Origin: HGM11368 sp051883395
Lineage (GTDB): Bacteria; Bacillota; Clostridia; Christensenellales; UBA3700
DNA length: 37,701 nt
NCBI GenBank assembly: GCA_051883395.1
Contig: JBJETQ010000050.1
Coordinates: forward strand, 1 to 37,701
Direction: 5' to 3'
The translations under genes were made by a program, and so were the position numbers. How positions within the stretch are numbered: position 1 is the stretch's first letter; every line of letters begins with the position of its first letter. The notes under the pieces were generated by a model. The model saw nothing but the letters and a program-made list of their open reading frames with translations. It had not been told where the DNA came from and searched no databases. Of the stretch, positions 1-6,917 are shown in pieces.

Positions 1-391
1 TGACGACAAACAAAATCATATTGTCGCTTGCTTTTTCCGAGCCGTCTTGCATACATTCCATAGCTTTTATTCCAAGGGGCGTAGCGGCTCCACCCATTCC
101 CAGAAGGTTGGCGGAAAAGTTGAGCGTGATATATTCCAGCGCCAGGTCGCTTTCACCTTTGAACAGCCTTTTGGTCAGCGGTTTAAAAAGTTTGCCCAAC
201 GCTTTGCCCATTCCCGTTTTGTCAATGACCTGCAATACTGACAGCCAGACGGTATATATGGCGCATAGCGATATAGACAAACTTATTGCGCTTTTTGCTC
301 CGCCCAGCATAATGCTGAGTGCAGATTCGGGGGCGGTAATGGTAATGAGCAACAATGAGCCTGTCAACATTATTACGTAAATCGTGTTCAT
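1..391 (-). CDS. spmA: Spore maturation protein A-like (nucleoside recognition/Gate domain), partial
   Basis: This reading frame starts with ATG at 389-391 on the minus strand and runs off the left edge, so only about 130 N-terminal residues are visible. It is hydrophobic and carries the family landmark NLLGMGGAATPLGIKAME near residues 93-110; the N-terminal half has two membrane segments and a basic linker (KPLTKRLFK). These match SpmA, a membrane protein with a nucleoside recognition (Gate) domain that in endospore formers helps spore core dehydration. In many Clostridia spmA is followed by spmB, which would lie outside the window. No Shine-Dalgarno is visible; A/T-rich -10-like sequence directly abuts the ATG. 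Family assignment is fairly secure; a sporulation role in this organism is inference. Confidence 0.75.
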   Translation of the reverse strand, partial: MNTIYVIMLTGSLLLITITAPESALSIMLGGAKSAISLSISLCAIYTVWLSVLQVIDKTGMGKALGKLFKPLTKRLFKGESDLALEYITLNFSANLLGMGGAATPLGIKAMECMQDGSEKASDNMILFVV

Positions 392-520
392 ATTATATTT
401 TATATTTGAGCAAAAAAAATAGAACGTAAAGGCTCAGTCAGGTATATTAATTAAAGATAGCGGCGACAAATTATATGATGTTTTGTAAACGTTACAAGTA
501 ATATAATGCTATAATTTCCA

Positions 521-551
521 AAAAAAATAGCCGTTGCTTTTTGGCAACGGC
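521..551 (-). terminator. Rho-independent terminator after the SDR gene
   Basis: Stem GCAACGGC (544-551) with GCCGTTGC (530-537), followed on the minus strand by TATTTTTTTT. It lies 48 bases beyond the stop of the minus-strand dehydrogenase gene. Confidence 0.85.
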
Positions 552-598
552 ATTTTCTGTGCAAAATTGTGCAAACTATCAATATTTAATTAATTTGC

Positions 599-1429
599 TT
601 ATTTTTTCTTTTTGAATTCTTTCATTCCATAGGTGCTACCGCCGTCGCAGAGAATATCCACGCCTGCAAGGTAGCCGTTGCGCTCGTCGGCAAGAGTTGC
701 TATTGCATAGCCGAGTTCTTCAGGAGTACCCATTCTTTCTTCGCAGGAGAACGGTATCAGCATGCCACCTTCTTCTTTTTCGAGATTACCCATATCGGTA
801 GCGATAAGTCCAGGACTCAAAGAAGCCACTCTTATGCCTTTTTTGCCATATTCAAAGGCACATTTCTGAGCGTACCATACCACGAAGTTCTTGGAGAGAG
901 AATATGCGAAACCTTTGCGCTGATATTCGCCCTTGGCAAGATTACTCTTTTTGATAAGTTTTGCCAAAAAGGTGTTTTCGTCGGTTTCTGCAAGTGCATA
1001 GACCTTTTTGTTAATAAGGAAAGAAGGCAAAACGTATGCCGAATTGGAAGAAATATCTACTATTACGCTGCCTTTTTGCATAACTTTGGAAAACTCCTGG
1101 TTGATATAAACCGTTCCCAAAGCGTTGATACGCAAAATGCTCTCCTGCGTTCCTTTCATTGCAGGTGATACGCCGGCGGCATTTATAACGTTTTTGATTT
1201 CTCCCAGCGAAGCGGCAAATTTAACCAATTCTTTTACGCTTTCTCTGTCGGAAGTGTCGCAGGTTTGTGCATAGGCTTCATAGCCCAGTTCTTTCAGTTG
1301 TGCTACGGCACCTTCGAGCTTGCTCATAGTTCTGCCTGAGATAACAATAATTTTATCTTTTGACATAAATTTGGCAGCAGCAAGGCCCATTCCGCTTCCG
1401 CCGCCAGTAATAACGCATACGTTTGCCAT
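599..1429 (-). CDS. Short-chain dehydrogenase/reductase (SDR)
   Basis: A 276-residue classical SDR, an NAD(P)-dependent oxidoreductase of unknown substrate. The Rossmann glycine motif TGGGSGMG is at residues 8-15, NAAG near residue 83, the catalytic serine region (DISSNSAY) near 125-132 and the YSLSK active-site motif (Tyr and Lys) near 176-180. A PG motif follows (SLSPGLIATDMG). An insertion of about 35 residues separates the catalytic Ser from Tyr, longer than in minimal family members. The start is supported by AAAGGAG six bases upstream of ATG. The C-terminus ends in a lysine run. It is a single-gene transcript with its own promoter (1460-1487) and terminator. Hydroxysteroid or sugar-derived substrates are possible, but the sequence does not decide. 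Confidence 0.88.
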   Translation of the reverse strand: MANVCVITGGGSGMGLAAAKFMSKDKIIVISGRTMSKLEGAVAQLKELGYEAYAQTCDTSDRESVKELVKFAASLGEIKNVINAAGVSPAMKGTQESILRINALGTVYINQEFSKVMQKGSVIVDISSNSAYVLPSFLINKKVYALAETDENTFLAKLIKKSNLAKGEYQRKGFAYSLSKNFVVWYAQKCAFEYGKKGIRVASLSPGLIATDMGNLEKEEGGMLIPFSCEERMGTPEELGYAIATLADERNGYLAGVDILCDGGSTYGMKEFKKKK

Positions 1430-1459
1430 ATATTACTCCTTTTTTTGTTTTATATTATA

Positions 1460-1487
1460 ATTTTACTACAAATTTTTTCATTGTCAA
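1460..1487 (-). promoter_or_regulatory. Promoter for the SDR gene
   Basis: On the minus strand TTGACA (1482-1487), a 16-bp spacer and TAAAAT (1460-1465), about 30 bases upstream of the start codon. Confidence 0.5.
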
Positions 1488-1668
1488 TAAAGAATCGGTA
1501 AGCTTTTGTGAAAATTTTAATAAACTTTCTATCCGATAAAAACCAGCCGTATTACATCACAACAAGCAGGAAATAAGGGCGTTGTAAGATTGTATCAACA
1601 ATAAGTTTTCAATTTTTTCATGACGGTCCACAATATTATTCAGATTATAAAAAAGTTATCAAATTTTG

Positions 1669-1697
1669 TTGACAATTATGTATTTTTATTATAATAT
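1669..1697 (+). promoter_or_regulatory. Promoter of tRNA-Glu
   Basis: TTGACA at 1669-1674, a 17-bp spacer and TAATAT at 1692-1697 (a TATAAT also lies at 1690-1695 with a 15-bp spacer). The tRNA 5' end is about 20 bases downstream. Confidence 0.75.
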
Positions 1698-1717
1698 TGA
1701 TTACGCTATTAATCTAT

Positions 1718-1792
1718 GGCTCCGTGGTCAAGCGGTTAAGACATCGCCCTTTCACGGCGGTAACACGAGTTCGATTCTCGTCGGAGTCACCA
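1718..1792 (+). tRNA. tRNA-Glu (anticodon TTC)
   Basis: Complete cloverleaf. The acceptor stem GGCTCCG pairs with CGGAGTC, the anticodon loop CTTTCAC (1749-1755) holds TTC at 1751-1753, the T arm contains GTTCGATTC, and CCA is encoded at 1790-1792. The 3' end serves as the integration site of the filamentous prophage; a copy of its last bases is found at 9329-9347. Confidence 0.97.
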
Positions 1793-1795
1793 AAA
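1777..1795 (+). repeat. attL: 19-bp core at the tRNA-Glu 3' end
   Basis: CTCGTCGGAGTCACCAAAA, identical to 9329-9347. It covers part of the T arm, the acceptor 3' strand, CCA and three or four A residues, and marks the left junction of the prophage. Confidence 0.93.
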
Positions 1796-1803
1796 ATAAA
1801 AAT

Positions 1804-1857
1804 ACTCTCGAATTTGGCTTTTTTTAGGGAAATCGGCTTGTTCGAGAGTGTTTTTTT
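1804..1857. terminator. Bidirectional terminator supplied by the prophage
   Basis: ACTCTCGAA (1804-1812) pairs with TTCGAGAGT (1841-1849), followed by seven T (1851-1857) on the plus strand. On the minus strand the stem is followed by ATTTTTATTTTTGG. It can end both the tRNA-Glu transcript and the convergent integrase transcript. Confidence 0.85.
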
Positions 1858-1905
1858 GTATCAAAATCGAATTTTCAAAAATTTTTCGTGTAGTGATTTG
1901 TGTAT

Positions 1906-3117
1906 CTACTGCTTGTTCTTGGCTAAGACGTTTGCTTGTTCGAGTTCGGTGCTGATGTGGGTATAGTAGGTCAACGTTGTCTCGACGTCGGAGTGTCCCA
2001 TCCAGAGTTGCACTTGTTTTGGCGATATTCCTGCTTCGGCGCAGCGTGTAGCGAACGTATGACGTAACGTGTACATAACCCGGTCTAAGTCTACGTCCTG
2101 CATTATCTTTCGATATTCCATATTTAGCGTATTCTTGCTTTTCTTAGCAAAATCGAATATTAGATCCTTGCTTCCGTCTTCCACGTAAGGTTGCAACAAT
2201 TCCTTCGTTTGCTCGAAGATAGGTACTCTTCTCACGTTGCCGGTCTTTGTTGACGTAACGTCGCAAAAATCGTCTAACGCCTGACATACCTCGATACAGT
2301 TTTCTTTGACGTCGCATTTTCGCAGTGCTTTTGCTTCTCCCGGTCTAAGTCCTTCATATAGCATAAGTGCAAATGCAAGCCAATAATCCGATTGTTTCGC
2401 ACGCTGCACAAAACGTCGTTCTTCTCCCGGTGTAAACGATTCTCTCTCCACGCTTTTTGGCTTAGGTAGTTTTAGACCTGTCATGGGCGACGATTTGATG
2501 ATACCGTGCGTAACTGCACTTGTAAAAAAGTGGCTTAGCCATAGTCTTACACGGTGGCGCTGTTGATCATAGCCTATCGAAGATAAGAACGTCAAAACGT
2601 CTGTTTTCTCCACGTCGGCTATTTTCTTCTTGCTGAAGGTGTCCTTTATCCAATTTTTCCAAATATTCTCGCACGTCCTCAACGTGGATCCTTTGATATA
2701 CGGTCTTCGATACACGTCGATATATATCGGATAGAACGTCAGGAACGTCATCGTCCTTTTTGGCTGTTCTATTTTCTTAACTCTCTTGACGTCGGCTTTG
2801 TATTGCGCACCGTCTAGATAGTCTTTTAGTTTGTTATAGCAATCCGTCCTGGTACGTCCGTATATATACTTGTAGTTGTACTTGTCCAATTTTTTGCCTA
2901 GTGGCACTCTCGCATACCACTTGCAATACTTATCACCTCCACGTGGTCGTATTTCTACGTTGTGATATTTCATATCTTGCTCCTTCGAGCATACTGAATC
3001 GTCTTGCTGCGCTTCTTCCCTTGCCTCAAGATAAATAAAAAGACTCTCCAAAAGCAACGAGAGTTTCTCCATAGTATCGGCAAGTTCCTGCTTCATCTTA
3101 AGTAAATAGTCCGTCAT
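1906..3117 (-). CDS. int: Tyrosine recombinase / phage integrase
   Basis: This 403-residue integrase should catalyse site-specific recombination between attP and the tRNA-Glu 3' end. Visible landmarks are an arm-type N-terminal region, a core-binding SAM-like domain around residues 125-215, the catalytic Arg in YEGLRPGEAKAL (about R258), box II LRHTFATR (about R352), MGHSD (His about 375) and the nucleophile Tyr in TTLTYYTH (about Y385). The His that usually precedes box II (HxLRH) is Tyr here. ATG at 3115-3117 is chosen because AGGAG lies 5-6 bases upstream; a GTG two codons earlier overlaps that site. A helical 50-residue N-terminal extension precedes the usual start of Tn916/phage-type integrases. 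The gene sits next to attL and reads toward it, as is common for integrated elements. Confidence 0.95.
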   Translation of the reverse strand: MTDYLLKMKQELADTMEKLSLLLESLFIYLEAREEAQQDDSVCSKEQDMKYHNVEIRPRGGDKYCKWYARVPLGKKLDKYNYKYIYGRTRTDCYNKLKDYLDGAQYKADVKRVKKIEQPKRTMTFLTFYPIYIDVYRRPYIKGSTLRTCENIWKNWIKDTFSKKKIADVEKTDVLTFLSSIGYDQQRHRVRLWLSHFFTSAVTHGIIKSSPMTGLKLPKPKSVERESFTPGEERRFVQRAKQSDYWLAFALMLYEGLRPGEAKALRKCDVKENCIEVCQALDDFCDVTSTKTGNVRRVPIFEQTKELLQPYVEDGSKDLIFDFAKKSKNTLNMEYRKIMQDVDLDRVMYTLRHTFATRCAEAGISPKQVQLWMGHSDVETTLTYYTHISTELEQANVLAKNKQ

Positions 3118-3160
3118 AAGCACTCCTGATATTTTGATGCTTATATATTACGCTAAAAAT

Positions 3161-3200
3161 ACTTAAGAATTTTAAGTAATTTTTGCCCAAAAATTACTTA
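3161..3200. repeat. Tandem inverted repeats between repressor and integrase
   Basis: ACTTAA (3161-3166) pairs with TTAAGT (3172-3177). TAAGTAATTTTT (3173-3184) pairs perfectly with AAAAATTACTTA (3189-3200) around a GCCC loop. The larger hairpin overlaps the repressor stop codon. It may act as a weak terminator after the repressor or as a protein-binding site upstream of int; the sequence does not decide. Confidence 0.55.
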
Positions 3201-3535
3201 CCTTGTCCGTCTAACAATCCTTGACCATAAGATAGGAATCTAAACTTATTCTTTTCCGTTAGTTGATTGTATATTCTATCCGCAGGACCAATCTCCGGTA
3301 TAACTTTTTCGCCTTCGATGACGATCATCGAATCTTCGCTTTCTCTACCGAGAAGATAATCTATACTACAACCGAATACATCCGCCAACTTTATTAACAT
3401 ACTTAGGTTTGGTTCTATTACACCTCTTTCAAGATTGCTAATGTATTGTTGGTCTCTATTTATCATTTCAGCTAAATCTTTTTGATAAATATTTCTTGTT
3501 GTTCTAATTTTTTTTAATTCATTTGCAAAATCCAT
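3194..3535 (-). CDS. XRE/cI-like phage repressor
   Basis: 113 residues. Residues 1-66 form a helix-turn-helix of the HTH_3 (XRE) family: ELKKIRTTRNIYQKDLAEMI, then the recognition segment QQYISNLERGVIEPNLSML, ending with the frequent DYLLGR. The C-terminal 45 residues have no recognisable protease domain, so control by self-cleavage (LexA/CI type) is not indicated. AAGGAG precedes the ATG. It is divergent from the structural genes, and the intergenic region holds AT-rich palindromes overlapping the forward promoter, so it is very likely the lysogeny repressor that silences phage genes and perhaps itself. Confidence 0.88.
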   Translation of the reverse strand: MDFANELKKIRTTRNIYQKDLAEMINRDQQYISNLERGVIEPNLSMLIKLADVFGCSIDYLLGRESEDSMIVIEGEKVIPEIGPADRIYNQLTEKNKFRFLSYGQGLLDGQGK

Positions 3536-3580
3536 AATGTTCTCCTTTTTTCTAATATATAAAAAAATTTTGTTTATTAC

Positions 3581-3634
3581 TTGACATACACAAATATTTT
3601 ATGTATTATTTTAATATACATAATTTTTATGTAT
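3581..3634 (+). promoter_or_regulatory. Early/lytic phage promoter with repressor operators
   Basis: TTGACA (3581-3586), exactly 17 bp, TATTAT (3604-3609). ATACATAA (3616-3623) and TTATGTAT (3627-3634) form a perfect 8-bp inverted repeat with a 3-bp centre just downstream. A second, imperfect pair ATACACAA (3586-3593)/TTATGTAT (3599-3606) overlaps the -35 to -10 region. The layout suits a repressor that blocks RNA polymerase at the start of the structural operon. Confidence 0.78.
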
Positions 3635-3663
3635 ACGCTAAAACTTTGTAACTGGAGGCACTC

Positions 3664-3927
3664 ATGGATAATAAAGATTATATACAAGAGTATTTGGTAT
3701 CTTATCAGGAAATTATAGATATTTGTCGTCCTATATTAAAAAAACATGTAAATGATACAATAGCTCCTTGTATTCATAGTATTCTTCAGTCTTTTAGTAT
3801 TCCTTCTACTTCAATTAGATTGATAAATGCTTTTCTTTCTATCGAGTTTATGGGTATTTTTCTATATGAACTTAATCATTTTGATTCTACTTTTGAAAAA
3901 AATAAAACCATGGAGGTAAAACAATGA
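3664..3927 (+). CDS. Small phage early protein, unknown function
   Basis: 87 residues, first gene of the plus-strand phage operon, with TGGAGG six bases before the ATG. The sequence is helical with a hydrophobic stretch near residues 55-72 (RLINAFLSIEFMGIFLYEL), which may be a membrane helix or a packed core helix. No family is recognised. Its position directly behind the regulated promoter and its overlap with the next gene point to an early role in replication or control, but this is positional inference only. Confidence 0.6.
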   Translation: MDNKDYIQEYLVSYQEIIDICRPILKKHVNDTIAPCIHSILQSFSIPSTSIRLINAFLSIEFMGIFLYELNHFDSTFEKNKTMEVKQ

Positions 3928-4271
3928 GCAAATTTCAACAAACATTCACTGTACTCAGCTGCTATCCTTACTACCATAAGGACGCTAAGGGACAAAAGAC
4001 CGGACAAATCAAAGGATACGTCCTCCATCTTCTCGAACTGAGCAAAAACAAAGACAAACAAACTGTGGGCGAAGTCCATACGTTGTTCCCTAGTCTCGAT
4101 GCATTATCGGGGGACGTTGCATGTGAGTTGTACATATGGCAACCAATCAACGTTATTTTCGAAACAATGTCCGGCTTTGCTAAGCCAACAGTCGTATCAG
4201 TCAACGTCATTGAAGAAAATGACTTAGGCTCTTATGATTGCATCACATTCAACACGGGTAAAAAGCTATGA
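3924..4271 (+). CDS. Candidate ssDNA-binding protein (gene V-like)
   Basis: 115 soluble residues, starting four bases inside the preceding gene with GGAGG upstream. The predicted strands (QQTFTVLSCYPYY, IKGYVLHLLELS, GEVHTLFPS, GDVACELYIW, KPTVVSVNVIEEN) would suit an OB-type fold. In filamentous phages a small ssDNA-binding protein is encoded just before the coat genes; it coats the replicated strand and hands it to the assembly ATPase. The pattern of a GY-x-LH-x-LEL strand followed by a conserved aromatic/proline strand is compatible with this, but no diagnostic motif exists. The assignment rests on size, composition and synteny. Confidence 0.5.
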   Translation: MSKFQQTFTVLSCYPYYHKDAKGQKTGQIKGYVLHLLELSKNKDKQTVGEVHTLFPSLDALSGDVACELYIWQPINVIFETMSGFAKPTVVSVNVIEENDLGSYDCITFNTGKKL

Positions 4272-4558
4272 GTAAAGTCAGTATCGAAAAACTCGCTAAA
4301 GCAAAGGAGATAATTAAGAAGGTAATGCCTATCGTATCCCTTCTGCTCCTGGTGCTTGTATCAACAATACGTTACGTTGTGTGTCGCTCCTTCGAGTGCG
4401 CTATATCGTACGGTTTAACGGCGCTCTTGATATGTGGTTTGATTACTGCTCTCGTAGATGCAGTTCTTTCTACCATCATCAAGCTACGTATTAACAAGAT
4501 GAAATCTGAACTAAAAGACGTAGATATCAATGACGAACTGCAGTCGTCGGATAAATAA
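4268..4558 (+). CDS. Small two-helix membrane protein of the prophage
   Basis: 96 residues, ATGA overlap with the preceding gene. Two hydrophobic segments are visible: residues about 18-36 (VMPIVSLLLLVLVSTIRYV) and 45-69. A basic N-terminus (KLAKAKEIIKK) precedes them and a charged tail follows (KMKSELKDVDINDELQ). No family is recognised. It lies directly upstream of the candidate major coat gene; a role in coat insertion or assembly is possible but unproven. Confidence 0.6.
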   Translation: MSKVSIEKLAKAKEIIKKVMPIVSLLLLVLVSTIRYVVCRSFECAISYGLTALLICGLITALVDAVLSTIIKLRINKMKSELKDVDINDELQSSDK

Positions 4559-4576
4559 ATTATAGGAGGCTAAATC

Positions 4577-4846
4577 TTGAGTATTTCGCAAATTTTCCAA
4601 GACATTGCAACCGGTCTCGCATCTTTCGCCCCAGCTTTCGCTAAGTCCATATGGCAAGTCTTCTGTAACTTGTTCCTACAGTTCACAGAGACTGAAGCAG
4701 GCGTCATTACAGTTACCGGTCTCAATACGCTCGGTGTTCTCGGTATCGCAGGTGTGGTAATTGGCATTGTATATAAGGTCGTTCCATTTGCTATCGGTTT
4801 CTTGGGCAAGTTGAGAGCAAGACGTGCTAAACGTAAAGCTGCTTAA
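4577..4846 (+). CDS. Candidate major coat protein (pVIII-like)
   Basis: 89 residues with a TTG start, chosen because AGGAGG lies seven bases upstream. The N-terminal half is amphipathic and rich in F/A/I; residues about 43-76 form a long hydrophobic, Gly/Val-rich helix (VITVTGLNTLGVLGIAGVVI onward); the last 12 residues are strongly basic (KLRARRAKRKAA). A helical rod with one membrane span and a positively charged C-terminus is the signature of filamentous phage major coat proteins, where the basic tail faces the DNA. No basic N-terminal signal peptide is seen, so membrane insertion may be signal-independent, or cleavage may follow APAFA near residue 22. The strong SD and the stem-loop right after the stop agree with high-level expression. 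Identification is by features and synteny. Confidence 0.68.
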   Translation: MSISQIFQDIATGLASFAPAFAKSIWQVFCNLFLQFTETEAGVITVTGLNTLGVLGIAGVVIGIVYKVVPFAIGFLGKLRARRAKRKAA

Positions 4847-4856
4847 CACGTCTCAC

Positions 4857-4886
4857 GTGAAGCCCTAAGTAAAATTAGGGCTTCAC
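4857..4886. terminator. Stem-loop after the coat gene
   Basis: A perfect 12-bp stem, GTGAAGCCCTAA (4857-4868) with TTAGGGCTTCAC (4875-4886), and a 6-base loop. It is followed by an A/T-rich but poor U tract (TTATATAATAAAT). It may be a partial terminator or a 3' stabiliser that sets high coat expression relative to downstream genes. Ff phages have a terminator at the equivalent place after gene VIII. Confidence 0.7.
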
Positions 4887-4903
4887 TTATATAATAAATA
4901 ATT

Positions 4904-5077
4904 ATGAACGAATTACTGACTTACGTAACTAATTTAGTATCCCCTATGTTTGAGTCTTTGGACTATTTTATGTCCAATTTTTTGGCGCTGCCTCAAGTTT
5001 TCGGACTTGGCATAGGCTATTGGTTTTTGCTGTTCCTAGGCGTTGGTATAATATTCAGAGGTATCTTCGATGGCTAA
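4904..5077 (+). CDS. 57-residue membrane protein (minor coat candidate)
   Basis: A short open frame from ATG 4904, ending in TAA at 5075-5077. It encodes an amphipathic N-terminal part (MNELLTYVTNLVSPMFESLD) and a C-terminal hydrophobic helix (GIGYWFLLFLGVGIIF) followed by RGIFDG. The next gene starts inside it (ATG 5070). Filamentous phages encode tip proteins of 30-60 residues with one hydrophobic helix (pVII and pIX in Ff) at this place. No clear SD is present, so translation may be coupled to readthrough past the 4857 stem-loop. Confidence 0.6.
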   Translation: MNELLTYVTNLVSPMFESLDYFMSNFLALPQVFGLGIGYWFLLFLGVGIIFRGIFDG

Positions 5078-5318
5078 GACTATATTCATAATCGTATTGC
5101 TCGTGATGTTAGGTTCGATTATCGGATCTTACGTCATCGATGGTAATCTTTGGGCTTATTTTACTACATACGTATTATCGCCTCTCGGTAACTTAGTAAA
5201 ACCTGTAGCTAAAATTTTTGAAGTCTTTTTGTCGTTTCATAGTCTCAATATTGTCTTTTCGATAATATTAATATGCACCTTCGTTGTGTTCATTATCAAT
5301 CAATTTAGGGGTGAATAA
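5070..5318 (+). CDS. 82-residue membrane protein (minor coat/assembly candidate)
   Basis: It starts within the preceding gene (AGAGGT upstream). An N-terminal hydrophobic helix (residues 4-22, IFIIVLLVMLGSIIGSYVI), a middle amphipathic section and a second membrane helix (about 58-77, LNIVFSIILICTFVVFIINQ) are visible. Its stop overlaps the start of the adsorption protein gene by one base. No family is recognised; size, topology and position suit a minor virion or assembly protein. Confidence 0.62.
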   Translation: MAKTIFIIVLLVMLGSIIGSYVIDGNLWAYFTTYVLSPLGNLVKPVAKIFEVFLSFHSLNIVFSIILICTFVVFIINQFRGE

Positions 5319-6553
5319 TGAAATTTAGACAACTAATTATCATAGTATATTTGCTTGTTATTCTAATGTCTTGCATTATGGCTCCCGTTTGCGCTGCGGA
5401 AAATATACCTTCTGCACCAATAAAAAATACTTATTATCCTCATTTGTGGTATAGTTCTGACGTTGGTGGGTATTTGAATCCTTCTTATAATTTGTATCAA
5501 CAATTCAGTCCTTATAGTACATCTAATATGAGTATTATCGGCAGTGTTGGACTTGTTAGCACTGCAATTTATGATTTTGACACTACGATCACATTGTCTG
5601 ATACAAATATTAATAATATAATTTCTCATTATCGTGACTCATATTATGTTTCTGATAATGTTATTATTCATAGTGTTAATTGTCCTGATGGTCAAGTAAA
5701 TTCTGTTAAAGTCTTTAGTTCTTTTTATGATTTTTATATTTTATCTAAAGGCAATTTACACTATCAGCTTCTTGTTGTACACTATGTAATTGTTTATATT
5801 GATATCGTAGTACCTGTTGGCTCTTTTGTTTTTGCCAACCCAAATTATGATGATTATAATCGTATTGAGATTAATTTAGAAAATGCTACTTATGCTCCCG
5901 CATATAATTATATGAAAAATTTTGTTCTTACTCAATTTAGAATTAACAATAATTATAATTTAATGAACCTTACCTTTACTTTTCCAGCCAACGTAATAAC
6001 TGATAGGCTTGTTTTCGAGGCATCATTTAATCCAGTTTGTGAAGGTGATTTAGTTATGGATTACGAATGTAACGTATATCTCGATGATTATTTTCTTGGA
6101 GAATATACCTTCAAAAATTGTCGTGGGCTTATAGAATCTCAATTCAATTATAATCTTAATACTAATAAAGTTAAATATATTGTCAAACCTAAAAATAATG
6201 TTGATTTTGTTATTGAAAATCCTACTCAGGATTATTTATTGTTCAAATATACAATCTCTAAAGTTATTCCTGTATCGAGTTATGAAACGTTAGGTGGTGA
6301 TATTTATGGTGAATGGCAATCTAAATCTTGCAAAACATTTGATTTTGTTTGTCACTTAGGCAACGGCTTAGGCTACCTAATTTACGAGTTCCCGCTTACG
6401 TCTTCAATTACTAAGCTTGTTGCTCCTATCGGAGAGTTCTTCATCAATTCGTTTAGATTTCTCGAAGGTTTTTCGTCCATTGGCGTGGCATATGGTGTTA
6501 TCTTTACTATGATAATGATATCGGTTATCATGTTCATGATTTTTGGTAAATAA
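5318..6553 (+). CDS. Adsorption protein candidate (pIII-like): signal peptide and C-terminal membrane anchor
   Basis: 411 residues. Residues 1-26 are a clear signal peptide (KFR, then a long hydrophobic core, APVCA before AEN). A long Tyr/Asn/Asp/Val-rich extracellular portion follows (about 28-360) with six cysteines between about 114 and 356. The C-terminus ends in a hydrophobic helix (about 388-409) and GK, a classic stop-transfer anchor. This architecture and the location just before the assembly ATPase fit the receptor-binding tip protein pIII/OrfU, which fixes host range and finishes virion release. The coding sequence for the extracellular part is much more A/T-rich than neighbouring phage genes (two sampled 60-base lines give 28% and 25% GC). 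No sequence family is recognised, as expected for fast-evolving receptor binders. Confidence 0.72.
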   Translation: MKFRQLIIIVYLLVILMSCIMAPVCAAENIPSAPIKNTYYPHLWYSSDVGGYLNPSYNLYQQFSPYSTSNMSIIGSVGLVSTAIYDFDTTITLSDTNINNIISHYRDSYYVSDNVIIHSVNCPDGQVNSVKVFSSFYDFYILSKGNLHYQLLVVHYVIVYIDIVVPVGSFVFANPNYDDYNRIEINLENATYAPAYNYMKNFVLTQFRINNNYNLMNLTFTFPANVITDRLVFEASFNPVCEGDLVMDYECNVYLDDYFLGEYTFKNCRGLIESQFNYNLNTNKVKYIVKPKNNVDFVIENPTQDYLLFKYTISKVIPVSSYETLGGDIYGEWQSKSCKTFDFVCHLGNGLGYLIYEFPLTSSITKLVAPIGEFFINSFRFLEGFSSIGVAYGVIFTMIMISVIMFMIFGK

Positions 6554-6564
6554 GGGGGGTATAT

Positions 6565-6711
6565 ATGGATATAGTTAACCAATTTATTGATTTGATTACT
6601 ACTAGTTACTCGATATCTATCGTCGAGTTCGCTGCTTTTATATTCGTCATCGAGCATATTATTCAAGGCTTGATTTTCATTTTCAAAAAAATAAGGGGGT
6701 GTAAAAAATGA
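6565..6711 (+). CDS. 48-residue membrane protein of the prophage
   Basis: ATG at 6565 with AGGGGGG seven to nine bases upstream; the stop TGA overlaps the next start (ATGA at 6708). One hydrophobic helix (about residues 19-41, IVEFAAFIFVIEHIIQGLIF) and a basic end (KKIRGCKK). The strong SD and the tight coupling support it as a real gene. It is probably a minor structural or assembly protein, by position. Confidence 0.6.
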   Translation: MDIVNQFIDLITTSYSISIVEFAAFIFVIEHIIQGLIFIFKKIRGCKK

Positions 6712-6917
6712 CTGAAGGTGCATTCGTTGGTCTTTGGGACATTATAGAAAAGTGCTTAGCTTGGTTCTTCCCGGCTGAGCTCATGGCTACGCCAACGTGG
6801 AGCATATTATATACGGCTTTCCAATTTATTGCCGGATTCTACATGCTCTACTTTTTGCTGTTTAAGCCTATTATAATTTTCTTCCGGAGTCTTAAGGATT
6901 GGAGGGTAACTAAATGA
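6708..6917 (+). CDS. 69-residue membrane protein (pVI-position candidate)
   Basis: AGGGGGTG precedes the ATG. An amphipathic Trp-rich N-terminus (GLWDIIEKCLAWFFPAEL) is followed by one strong hydrophobic helix (about 31-58, SILYTAFQFIAGFYMLYFLL) and a basic tail. It lies between the pIII-like gene and the Zot-type ATPase, where Ff phages encode pVI. The functional call is by synteny only. Confidence 0.6.
   Translation: MTEGAFVGLWDIIEKCLAWFFPAELMATPTWSILYTAFQFIAGFYMLYFLLFKPIIIFFRSLKDWRVTK

Noticed and set aside
599..1429. SDR gene as phage or island cargo
   Set aside because: It lies outside attL, has its own promoter and terminator, and its base composition resembles the host genes.
1697..1966. 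Open frame of 89 codons across tRNA-Glu
   Set aside because: It reads through the tRNA, the att core and the terminator, has no SD and has no protein-like composition.
3876..4210. Minus-strand frames opposite the candidate ssDNA-binding gene
   Set aside because: They lie opposite well-coupled plus-strand genes and lack SD or promoter signals.
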